Positions 56,257-64,000 of a stretch of DNA of 64,000 nucleotides are shown piece by piece. This DNA comes from Odontocerum albicorne (lineage: Eukaryota > Arthropoda > Insecta > Trichoptera > Odontoceridae), in contig OX463862.1 in assembly GCA_949825065.1 (NCBI GenBank), forward strand, positions 17,333,246 through 17,397,245, read 5' to 3'. Below the pieces are notes generated by a model that ran no database searches, had not been told where the DNA came from, and saw only the letters and a program-made list of their open reading frames with translations. Positions within the stretch are counted from its first letter, which is position 1, and each line of letters starts with the position of its first letter. The translations under genes were made by a program, and so were the position numbers.

Positions 56257-56500
56257 CAGGGCTACCGAACCAGTCGATCGATTAACCTATCAATCGCGGC
56301 ATGCTTTTTAGTAGATATTTCCATTACATATACAAACAAATATTAATTGTAAATTTAATATTGAATAATTTTTAATTCATAATAAATATTAAATTATAAT
56401 ATCTGATTATAATTTTGTATTTTTTCCTGTACATTTGTAGATCGCGACGTCACCCTTAAAAAAACTAGCTATCGTGTACAAAAAAGATTGGGCAGCCCTG
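56257..56500. mobile_element. hAT-like MITE, 244 bp
   Basis: CAGGGCTACCGAACC at the left and GGGCAGCCCTG at the right (inverse CAGGGCTGCCCAATC). The interior is AT-rich with CGATCGATTAACC and GATCGCGACGTC patches. No clear 8-bp duplication remains. Confidence 0.55.
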
Positions 56501-57197
56501 ACTTATTATAATTGCAAGAATACTAGTCATTTGATGACAGACGATCAACGTTCATAGGTGCCAACAAATGTCTCTCAAAAATTATATTTTTAGAAACATT
56601 ATGGTCACCCTACTCTTTAGAATGGGTTCATTGTACGAAAGGACAATGACGTCGGTATTATCTAGCATTTTTTAACAATGCAACATTGACTTTTTTGATA
56701 AGTACTTCAAGGGAAAGTTTTCTTGTACAGTGGCGCTACGTCAAAGAAAAAAAGTGGGGTTTTTAATTTTAATTGTCATAAACATTGCATATAATCTCTA
56801 TGCATACTCAATCTGACCAAAATTATGAAGTATTTAGAGGAAAATATAGTTTTCTTACTTAAGAAATGAGAACAACGTTGTCTCAATTTGGACTCTATTT
56901 GGATGTTGTTACGTACAAATAGTTTTGTTTTATTTATAACATTTTACGAATGACTTGAAGACTGACAATAGCAAAAAAATGGAATTTATATATTGCTGTT
57001 TTACAACGATAACTTTTAAATATTTATATGGTCATCAGCGATCAGATGTATACCATTTTGATATATAACCCAAGAGGAATTCAGAACTTCCTAAAAGTTG
57101 AGCTAGTCTAAAACAGATTTCGACAACACCTTTATTTCAGGGAATATACATTTTACCCATAGCTCTATCTTACGTATTTAAATAGGTATGTTCAGAA

Positions 57198-57427
57198 CCC
57201 GGCGGTGAGTAATACATATCCGGGTTAAGAAAGAGACTGTCGGCCATAATCGGCTAACTTCGGTTTTGCAGAGCGTCGTCTCTGTCACTAGAACGCTTGA
57301 AAACGACTGACAAACCGCGACGGAACACGTGTATGAATGACAGAGACGATGCTCTACAAAGCCGAAGTTAGCCGATTATGGTCGACAGTCTCTTTCTTAA
57401 GCCCGATATGTATTACTTACCGCCGGG
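57198..57427 (-). mobile_element. MITE-F foldback, copy 2, 230 bp
   Basis: Arms from CCCGGCGGTGAGTAATACAT and CCGCCGGG outwards match copy 1. The loop (TAGAACGCTTGAAAACGACT ... GGAACACGTGTATGAAT) is the reverse complement of the loop in copy 1, so this copy is inserted in the opposite orientation. The right flank is TA; the left flank is AA, probably a mutated TA. Confidence 0.85.
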
Positions 57428-57429
57428 TA

Positions 57430-58775
57430 CTGTAACTCTTGTTGATTGGTAAACTTTTGTTAAATGTGCATGACAATTATTGTTAAGACGCCATCGCGAA
57501 TTACGAGTAAAAATAATTTCTGTCGTACTCTCGAACTAAGTTATAAAGAGTCAGTCGCACACGGAATGACCTTCTTCAACGAATTTTTCAATTTTGATAT
57601 GTTCCATACCTCGGTGGATAAATGAGCTTCTGAATAAAGTTTCCAGATATAACTCAGAGACTTCATGTTCTTTTTTTGTTATTTATTTATTAATGTATTT
57701 ATATGGCAAAATATGATACTTATAATATATACCTATATAAAAGAAGAAAAATAAGACATATAATACAAGTAATTTTTAGTGGATACTGTCAAATCGCATG
57801 GATCCGGGTTTGTTACCAAATCGTTCCAATAGGGCGGGGTAGTACGATGGAGTTACTGTCGTCGCTGGTCTTGTGTCGTAGAATGGCCCACCTCTTAGTG
57901 ATAGAGATATGGATGGCGTATGATGATTTAGGAAATACTTCATAATAACCCTTTTTGGGAGGTCTTAGAGGGAGACCTAAAGCCGAATCTGTTACTATTA
58001 CATATCGGAAGATCTACAAAGGTTTTTTTGTAGTTCGTCTTCCTTTGGTTAGTTTTCTGCAGTTTTCTTATCAAATATGTTTTTTAAACATCCATAGATG
58101 TAGGGAAGTACCTAATCTAATGGCTTCAGCCACTACCTTCCTATCCTTACACTCAACTAATATTTATTTATTTTGTAATATTTTTAATCTGGCAATAATA
58201 GTGTGTTCGAGTCCCGAGTTGTAGTGCCCTTGAGGAGAGCCTACTCACTAAATGGCAATATATAAATTTTCTTTTATTATTATTAACCTGATAAAAGCTT
58301 TTATATATTTAAAGTTTTCTTATGTAATTAGGTAAAAAAAAGGTATCTAATCCAAAATAAAGTGTCGATATTTTCTCAAACGTATCAATTGAACACCTCC
58401 TAAGTTATCAATTGAACATATTTCTGTGAAGCCACTGTTCTTGGTGTGAAAGTACGAGATAAAATAATAAAATTTTCTTATTAAGAACTTTCACAGCTTT
58501 GACGATTATGTTAAGATGGTTGTTACCTTCGTAATAGTGCAATTAATTCGAGATTAACTATTACAAGTGAGTGAAAATCCGCTTAATGTTCTTTAAATAT
58601 AATACTTGAACATATGACAATAAAACAAAAATAACAGATAATAACAAATAATGACAGTAGTACATACGCTGGTAGGGTACGAAAAAAAAGGTGAAATAAT
58701 GGAGTGAAAAAATTATCGCTTTAATAGTTGGACAACAATAAACATAGACAACAATTGATAATTAAAACAGTTATA
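57430..58775. other. Mostly unassigned; dispersed repeat at 57965-58165
   Basis: 57965-58165 matches 29655-29810. The frame 57955-58224 (ESVTITYRKIYKGFFVVRLP) shares TIT-RKIYK-FFVV with the frame at 29495-29737, which could be residual coding of an unknown element. The remainder is AT-rich. Confidence 0.4.
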
Positions 58776-58777
58776 AG

Positions 58778-58850
58778 ATCGCCGTAGCCTAGCAGGTAAG
58801 ACAAATGTCTTCCTGCCATGTGGTTAAGGGTTCGACACCCATTTTTTACC
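58778..58850 (+). mobile_element. SINE-D, head
   Basis: GATCGCCGTAGCCTAGCAGG and GGTTAAGGGTTCGACACCCA give box A and box B. An inverted tail piece (TCAATCTCTTTCCAACCAGA) follows at 58855-58880. Confidence 0.6.
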
Positions 58851-58944
58851 TGGTATCAATCTCTTTCCAACCAGACAAAATAAAATAAAGAAAGTTATAT
58901 GGTCACAAAAACAATTCAAATTATTAATTATTTTTTAAAGAATG

Positions 58945-59078
58945 GATATGACAGAAGTTATAAGTGTCTTTATACCTCTGAATACTAGGCGGAAAAAATG
59001 CCTGTGTCATTCGAGAAGAGTAGCACAGCGCAGAGTTCGAACCGACGACTTTCTGCATGGAAGTCCAGTGCGGAAGGA
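58945..59078 (-). mobile_element. Element-E, head and body
   Basis: AATACTAGGCGGAAAAAATG, CCTGTGTCATTCGAGAAGAG, TAGCACAGCGCAGAGTTCGA and CCGACGACTTTCTGCATGGA are the inverse of 40740-40850. Confidence 0.7.
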
Positions 59079-59102
59079 AATGCAATGCAAAAAGTAGTCC
59101 GG

Positions 59103-59150
59103 AAGTGAATTCGCCAGGAATCGAACCTGGGACGCCCGCTTGATAAGCGT
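59103..59150 (-). ncRNA. tRNA-like 3' half (T arm and half anticodon arm)
   Basis: The minus strand has CCAGG-TTCGATT-CCTGG, a perfect five-pair T arm with the canonical seven-base loop, preceded by CGCTTATCAAGCGGGCG. No matching acceptor strand is found, so it is a tRNA remnant or the head of another SINE joined to a decayed SINE-D (59150-59238). Confidence 0.45.
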
Positions 59151-59249
59151 GAATGAAAACCAGACTAGAAACCTATTTAATAAAATTGGATGCCAAACGG
59201 AATGGAATACGCTACCTACTAGATCGGAAGACTTCTAAAATTTTGAACT

Positions 59250-60066
59250 ATATAGAACTCGATCGTATATTTTTACCCATGTAGGACTCGATAGTATATT
59301 TTATTTTTACCCACGTAGAATCCGAAAATATATAAAAAATTTAACCCATGTAGAACTCAATAGTATATTTGAATTTTGGCCTATGTAGAACTCGATAGTA
59401 TATTTTTACCCATGTAGGACTCGATAGTATATTTTAATTTTTATCCATGTAGAATTCGAATGCATTTTTAAAAATTTTACCAATGTAGAACTCGATAGTA
59501 CATTTTAATGTTTACCCGTGTATTACTCAATAGTGTATTTTAATTTTGGTCCATGTAGAACTCGATAGTATCGTTTAATTTTTACCCTTGTAGAATTCGA
59601 AAATATATTTTAGTTTTTACCCTTGTAGAACTCGATAGTACATTTTAATTTTTCCCCGTGTAGAACTCAATAGTAAATTTTAATTTTGGCCTATGTAGAA
59701 CTCCATAGTTTATTTTTACCCATACTCATTCGATAGTACATTTTTATTTTTATCCATGTAGAACTCGATAGTATAATATTTTTTAATTTTTATCCATGTA
59801 TAATTCGAATGCATATTTTAATTTTTACCCATGTAGAACTCGATAGTATATTTTAATTTTTACCCAAGTATAACTCAATAGTGTTTTTTAATTTTGGTCC
59901 ATGTTGAAATTGATTGTATATTTTAATTATTACCTATGTAGAACTCGATTGTATATTAACATTTTACCCATGTAGAGTTAGATAGCATATTTAATTTTTT
60001 ACCTATGTAGAACTCGATAGTATATTTTATTTTTTTCACGTGTAGAACTCGATAGTGTATTTTTAT
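59250..60066. repeat. Array of about 36-bp units, about 22 copies
   Basis: Unit ATTTTTACCCATGTAGAACT plus CGATAGTATATTTTA. Copies vary (ACTCAATAGT, TTTTGGCCTATG, AATTCGAATGC) and differ in length, so this array is older than the 118-bp and 31-bp ones. Confidence 0.9.
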
Positions 60067-60162
60067 TTAATTCGTGATACTACCCCCCACACGTTAAGAG
60101 GCAACAACACTCGCGCAATACTATCACATGGGAGTATTGTTACCAGACGCACTATTTTACCA

Positions 60163-60262
60163 GACTGGAACCCTTTTTTATTTTTTCTCGGGTTCCATTG
60201 GGAATCGAACATGAATCCTCTGGGTGAAAGTCTAGTGCTTTTCTAATTAGGTCACGAAGGTC
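60163..60262 (-). mobile_element. SINE-D, head
   Basis: GGGTTCCATTGGGAATCGAA (box B) and CTAATTAGGTCACGAAGGTC (box A) on the minus strand. Body truncated. Confidence 0.65.
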
Positions 60263-60664
60263 GTCACACGAGTATGTATGAATGATCTATACTTATTTAT
60301 GGGCTGGTTGTTTTTTTGCATCTACACACTCAATACCAGAAAGAGCTTAATTTTTTTAATGTGATAAATAGATGAAAAATTAATTTATTGACATTATTAT
60401 ATGATATCCTTAACTGTCCTGCAGTCCATTTTTATCTCGCATCTTTCCGATCATGAACATGCGCTACTCTCAAGCATACATTGTTGATTGCCTTCCCTAG
60501 CCCCCCCCCCCCCCCTCTTCTTATTTTAAATTATTCTTTACTGTCTATACAGTGAGACTGGAACCAGTTAACAAGTAATATTAGACAAGCCCCGTGATTG
60601 GCGTGTTTTAAAAAGCGATTGAAAAAAGTCTTAATTTCAAGTCGGTAATGTTACGTGTCGTATT

Positions 60665-61020
60665 CCTGATTTTCTTTTATTCTTCAACATACACACATAG
60701 CATCACGGCATTTCCCTGTCGGGATATGCAGAGAGAGATGAGTGCCAAATTTTCATATCTCGACACAAAATCCTTCGCTTCTTCTACATCCATACAAATT
60801 ATCATACAAGTTTTGAAATTTCCTTCTTTCAAAATATCATTTAACATACGTGGAGCAACCATATTCTCGTTGGTCTTCCTCTACATATTTGTTTTGTTAT
60901 TATTTCTTCATTCATTCGTTCCACATGTCCTAACCATCTCAGAGTGCTCGTTTTAATCTTACACAACACATCAGCTTTAACTTCACATTCATCCTCAATC
61001 ACTTCATTCTTATTCAAAAT
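60665..61020 (-). pseudogene. RTE-B LINE fragment
   Basis: The minus frame reads MLNDILKEGNFKTCMIICMD VEEAKDFVSRYENLA, the DILKERN...MDVEEAKxxCQDR block, and ends with a GNAVMLCVYV terminus. Sits inside a LINE-C copy. Confidence 0.7.
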
Positions 61021-61039
61021 CTCTTCATTTTTCTTTATT

Positions 61040-61232
61040 GTTGTATTGTACTACACTTTCGTTATTTATTGCCAAGTGACAATATCTTTCAACCAACCAG
61101 AAATATGTAAAAAAACAGAAAGATGTAAAAAACAGACCCTTTTTAAAAAAATCTGGGTTCCAACGAGAATCGAACCCGTAACCTCCGGGCTGGTAGACAA
61201 GCGTCTTACCAACTAGGCCACGGAGGTCGTCA
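61040..61232 (-). mobile_element. SINE-D, full-length copy
   Basis: Minus strand: GACGACCTCCGTGGCCTAGT, TGGTAAGACGCTTGTCTACC, GGAGGTTACGGGTTCGATTC, TCGTTGGAACCCAG, body and tail. Both boxes are intact. ATTGTTG at both ends (near 61040 and 61235) is a possible target duplication. Confidence 0.85.
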
Positions 61233-61389
61233 TTGTTGCTATTTATATGTTTATGAATTTTGTACTAATTAATATAATTTGAATATTTTTTGTGACCATA
61301 AAACTTCCTTTTGGTTTATCGGAAGAAATTTCTACCTGGCAACAAGCCCGCGAGATTTTTATACGCCGAAGTGTTAAATAACTATAAAA

Positions 61390-62430
61390 AATATCCTATC
61401 GTCACCAGCGGAAGTACAACGAAATACGAATATTAATTTCACGGTAATATTTCAAATTATATTGCAGATTCCGATAACCTTTTTGCCACGAGGAAATCTC
61501 TTCTAATCACAATCTTTTAAAGAATGACTGCGAATTCGTATCAAATATCTGATTAATGGTGTGAATCGTATTTAACTGTGAATCATTGATACACAACTCT
61601 CGCTTCGAGAGCCAAGTTTATTTTTCACGAAAATTTATCAAGTTATTTTGAAATCTGACTCAAGTGAAACAATTTATTGAGATGTATTTATTAACTTTAT
61701 TTTAATATTTCTTTGGTTAAAACAAGTAAATCATCATAAACATCATCACCGTTCCACTAACTCGTCATTACACACTCAACATTCGCACAAGTCATGCACT
61801 CATAAATATCACGAAGCATGTATTAATCTCGCCATACATGCTCTTCTGTTTCTAATACTTCTTACCTATCTTTCAGTTAAAATCTTACTCTCCCATTCCG
61901 TTCATTCCTCGGCCTACCTCTTTCTTATTTTCCATTAATTTCAGATAAATATATATTTTTAAAATGCAAATCACAAGTGCTCAATTTGAATAAAATATTT
62001 TGATGAACGTAGACATATATCATATATAAATAGGCAATTCCTTGTGATTGAGCATGGTTGTTAGTCATCTTGCCGATAGCAGATGCCTGTGTGCATTGAT
62101 TTATTATGTGAATGCTCTAGCATTTCAGCAAACACAGTCTTGACAGATGAAACCCAAAGTTCAGATATTACAAAGATCAAAGTTTCTAGACGTTCTGCAG
62201 GTTTAATCTGCTCCGGAATTTTCATTTTTTTTAAAAGAAACTTAATAGTCGCACAATATTCAATTTTAAACATTTCAGAATGTAATTAAATAAAGCATTT
62301 TCTATTGGTTCTAGTTGACATATAGTACTACTGAGGATATCAAATTTTAACTGTAACGTCCCCTGACCATGCAATGGACGTGACCGGCGTGATACCTGTC
62401 CATACACGCTCTAATTTTTTTATTCCACTT
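61390..62430. other. Unassigned; one weak open frame
   Basis: Minus frame 62061-62273 (KIPEQIKPAERLETLIFVIS) has normal composition but no known motif and overlaps a plus frame. 61730-61960 resembles decayed RTE-B by composition only. Confidence 0.3.
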
Positions 62431-62436
62431 TTCCTG

Positions 62437-62627
62437 TAAACAGTACAAATTGACAAGATTACCGCAATGTGGCAATCTCTTCCAGCCAACAAGAAAGATA
62501 TTCAAGTAGCCTTATGTGAAAACTACACTGGAATCCTTTTTAAAAAAATCTGGGTTCCAACAGCAATCGAACTCGCAACCTCCAGTTTATAAGATAGGCG
62601 TCTTACCAAATAGGCTATAGAGGTCGT
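62437..62627 (-). mobile_element. SINE-D, full-length decayed copy
   Basis: TACCGCAATGTGGCAATCTC, TTCCAGCCAACAAGAAAGAT (tail), AACAGCAATCGAACTCGCAA (box B) and ATAGGCTATAGAGGTCGTC (box A) on the minus strand. 62628-63016 is AT-rich with nothing recognised. Confidence 0.75.
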
Positions 62628-63016
62628 CTTCGAGGTTAACTTATGAATCTCAGTGGAAAATCATTTTCGCTTTTTTTTTTCATTAAAAAAAAGGTAACGT
62701 TTTCCATCTTAATTTGAAGTATATAACAACAGTATCTACGAGTATATCATATATAAAGAAAACGTATCATCCTTTTTCATTTCCCTCTTCCCCAACTTCA
62801 CACAATACGAGTATGTCAAATGCTGTCTATTATGACTTGAGTTGATTTTATTTGTATTATTCATGTCTTCTTTCTGTTTCGTCAATCGTTTATATTTATA
62901 ATTATGACGAGAAATGTTTATTATTGGTTTACTGTTAAATATACTCGTACTTTACAGATAAATTGAATTGTACAATTAGTTAAAATAAATAAATATTAAA
63001 ATGTTGGCAATTTCAG

Positions 63017-63205
63017 CTCCAGATAAATAGATTAGCAAGGCACGCAGTAGCTGTTAGACATCTTACAGACGTTCATAAATCACCAACTCGTGATATTCCC
63101 TCTGACATCAAGACTCGATCTTCGATTAATATCACTAACTTGGAAACAGGGCCTTCTGTATCGTGTGTGCAAAGTGCGCGGTGCACGCGAGCGGCCAGTT
63201 CCTGA
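63017..63205 (+). CDS. Candidate terminal exon with a half C2H2 zinc finger
   Basis: An open frame of 62 codons follows GTTGGCAATTTCAG (63003-63016), a good 3' splice site, and ends TGA at 63203-63205. It begins LQINRLARHAVAVRHLTDVH K, which resembles the helix and His pair of a C2H2 finger whose Cys pair would lie in an upstream exon. The rest (SPTRDIPSDIKTRSSINITN, LETGPSVSCVQSARCTRA) is Ser/Thr-rich. No ATG and no nearby AATAAA. The finger reading is an inference from one motif. A chance frame is possible. Confidence 0.3.
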   Translation, partial: LQINRLARHAVAVRHLTDVHKSPTRDIPSDIKTRSSINITNLETGPSVSCVQSARCTRAASS

Positions 63206-63385
63206 GGGTGACTCTGCCCAAAACACTTCCTAAAACTAATTTATTTTATTAATCTATAGGGTTTGTCTATTTCCTTTGCGTTAAACTTATTTACCGGATT
63301 GATATGTACCATTTTTATGAATACCAATAAGGGAATGTTCCTTCGGAAAATAAATAAGTATTTCTTATTTAAATCCTCTTTTATA

Positions 63386-63778
63386 TTAGGTGTTAACATA
63401 AGTTGTGTCCGTTTTTTTTTTCTAAATTTAAAAATGAGCACCAAAATTAAACAAAATGGTAAAGGTTATACGTCATTTGAAAGATCATTTTCTGTTCTAT
63501 AAGATATTGTGTTTGCTTTTACGTCACATATATTATTTTATTTGATTACAAGCCTTCAAAATGGAATGTCAAGTAGACGAAAGTGAGCACTTTCGACACC
63601 TCCTTCTGTTCGCGTTCAATCGAGGGAATAAAGCTGCCAAAGCTGCTCGCGATATTTGTGAAGTGTACGGTGAAGATGCTACGAATGAAAGGACAGCTCG
63701 TCGATGGTTTTTGCATTTTAAAGACGGTAATTTTGACCTGAAAGACATGGAGTATTCACAACTTATGTTAACACCCAA
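63386..63778 (+). mobile_element. Internally deleted mariner, 393 bp
   Basis: ITRs TTAGGTGTTAACATAAGTTG at the left and the inverse of TTGGGTGTTAACATAAGTTG at the right, with TA at 63384-63385 and 63779-63780. It keeps the 5' UTR and the N-terminal coding part only. Same family as 6144-6698. Confidence 0.9.
63561..63755 (+). pseudogene. Mariner transposase N-terminus
   Basis: MECQVDESEHFRHLLLFAFN RGNKAAKAARDICEVYGEDA and TNERTARRWFLHFKDGNFDL KDME, the complete paired HTH region (about 60 residues), then directly into the right ITR. The catalytic domain is deleted. The HTH frame is intact, so a DNA-binding-only peptide is formally possible. Beyond 63780 nothing is recognised. Confidence 0.85.
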
Positions 63779-64000
63779 TATAATATAATGGAGTTGTGGT
63801 GGGGTTTTTCAAACTTATGCTTTCTGATTTTGTTATTCTATTGTACTTTATTTAAAACTTATGACTTTGTATACTTAACATATATTTCTTTAAATCTTCA
63901 ATTTTTTTTAATTGTTATATGTAATTTTTTTTGTTAATTTTTTGCTTTATGTAAATTTTTGTATTTATTTGTTTTATGTAAACTAGCTGCCTTAGAACGG

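Larger units (their letters stand above)
60405..61385 (+). mobile_element. LINE-C copy split by RTE-B and SINE-D
   Basis: The coding end is at 60405-60650 (ATCCTTAACTGTCC, TTTACTGTCTATACAGTGAG, GCGTGTTTTAAAAAGCGATT). The 3' UTR and tail resume at 61240-61385 (TTTGTGACCATAAAACTTCC, ATCGGAAGAAATTTCTACCT, GGCAACAAGCCCGCGAGATT, AAGTGTTAAATAA). Between them lie RTE-B and SINE-D. A 15-base C run at 60501-60515 replaces the TTCACCGCTCCTC segment of other copies. Confidence 0.75.

Noticed and set aside
59103..59150. Functional tRNA gene
   Set aside because: Only the T arm and part of an anticodon arm are present, with no complementary acceptor strand.

Overview
The window looks like arthropod, most likely insect, nuclear DNA from a repeat-dense, gene-poor region. 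It is AT-rich and has no bacterial gene layout. It carries eukaryotic transposon families (RTE-type and CR1/L2/Jockey-type LINEs, tRNA-headed SINEs, mariner, hAT-like, PIF/Harbinger-like and Penelope-like pieces), CCTAA telomere-type repeats, and one 200-N assembly gap (16624-16823). I cannot name the species. Family labels (RTE-A, RTE-B, LINE-C, SINE-D, element-E and so on) are mine and group sequences that match each other inside this window.

Layout. 1-8.4 kb: RTE-B fragments, a roughly 160-bp tandem array, a foldback with a hammerhead-like core, an internally deleted mariner and a LINE interrupted by a 456-bp insert. 8.4-16.2 kb: mostly unassigned AT-rich DNA, a CCTAA block and a 17-bp array. 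16.2-19.4 kb: a broken mariner, the gap, and two very long AT microsatellites flanking the longest reverse transcriptase frame (RTE-A). 19.9-25.3 kb: a DDE transposase tail, a nine-unit 38-bp array, nested TIR elements and a 44-bp array with higher-order structure. 27-43 kb: LINE/SINE fragments, a PIF/Harbinger-like 5' end with a MADF start, and nested insertions with recognisable target duplications. 44.26-45.53 kb: a complete mariner with ITRs and TA duplications but a broken frame. 46-52 kb: a LINE inserted into a minisatellite, an eleven-unit 118-bp array, and a three-unit array made from a reverse transcriptase gene. 52-64 kb: a possible host terminal exon, two foldback MITEs in opposite orientation, a second MADF copy, a 36-bp array, a LINE split by two later insertions, a possible zinc-finger exon and a second internally deleted mariner.

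How the parts relate. No pathway or operon is visible. The main system is a mobile-element ecology. SINE-D (tRNA-like head, at least a dozen copies) ends in the same hairpin-bearing 3' tail as LINE-C, so LINE-C is the probable source of its retrotransposition machinery. RTE-B appears more than fifteen times, almost always as the C-terminal end. Only two open frames (52081-52495 and 63017-63205) look unlike transposons, and both are only candidates for host exons.
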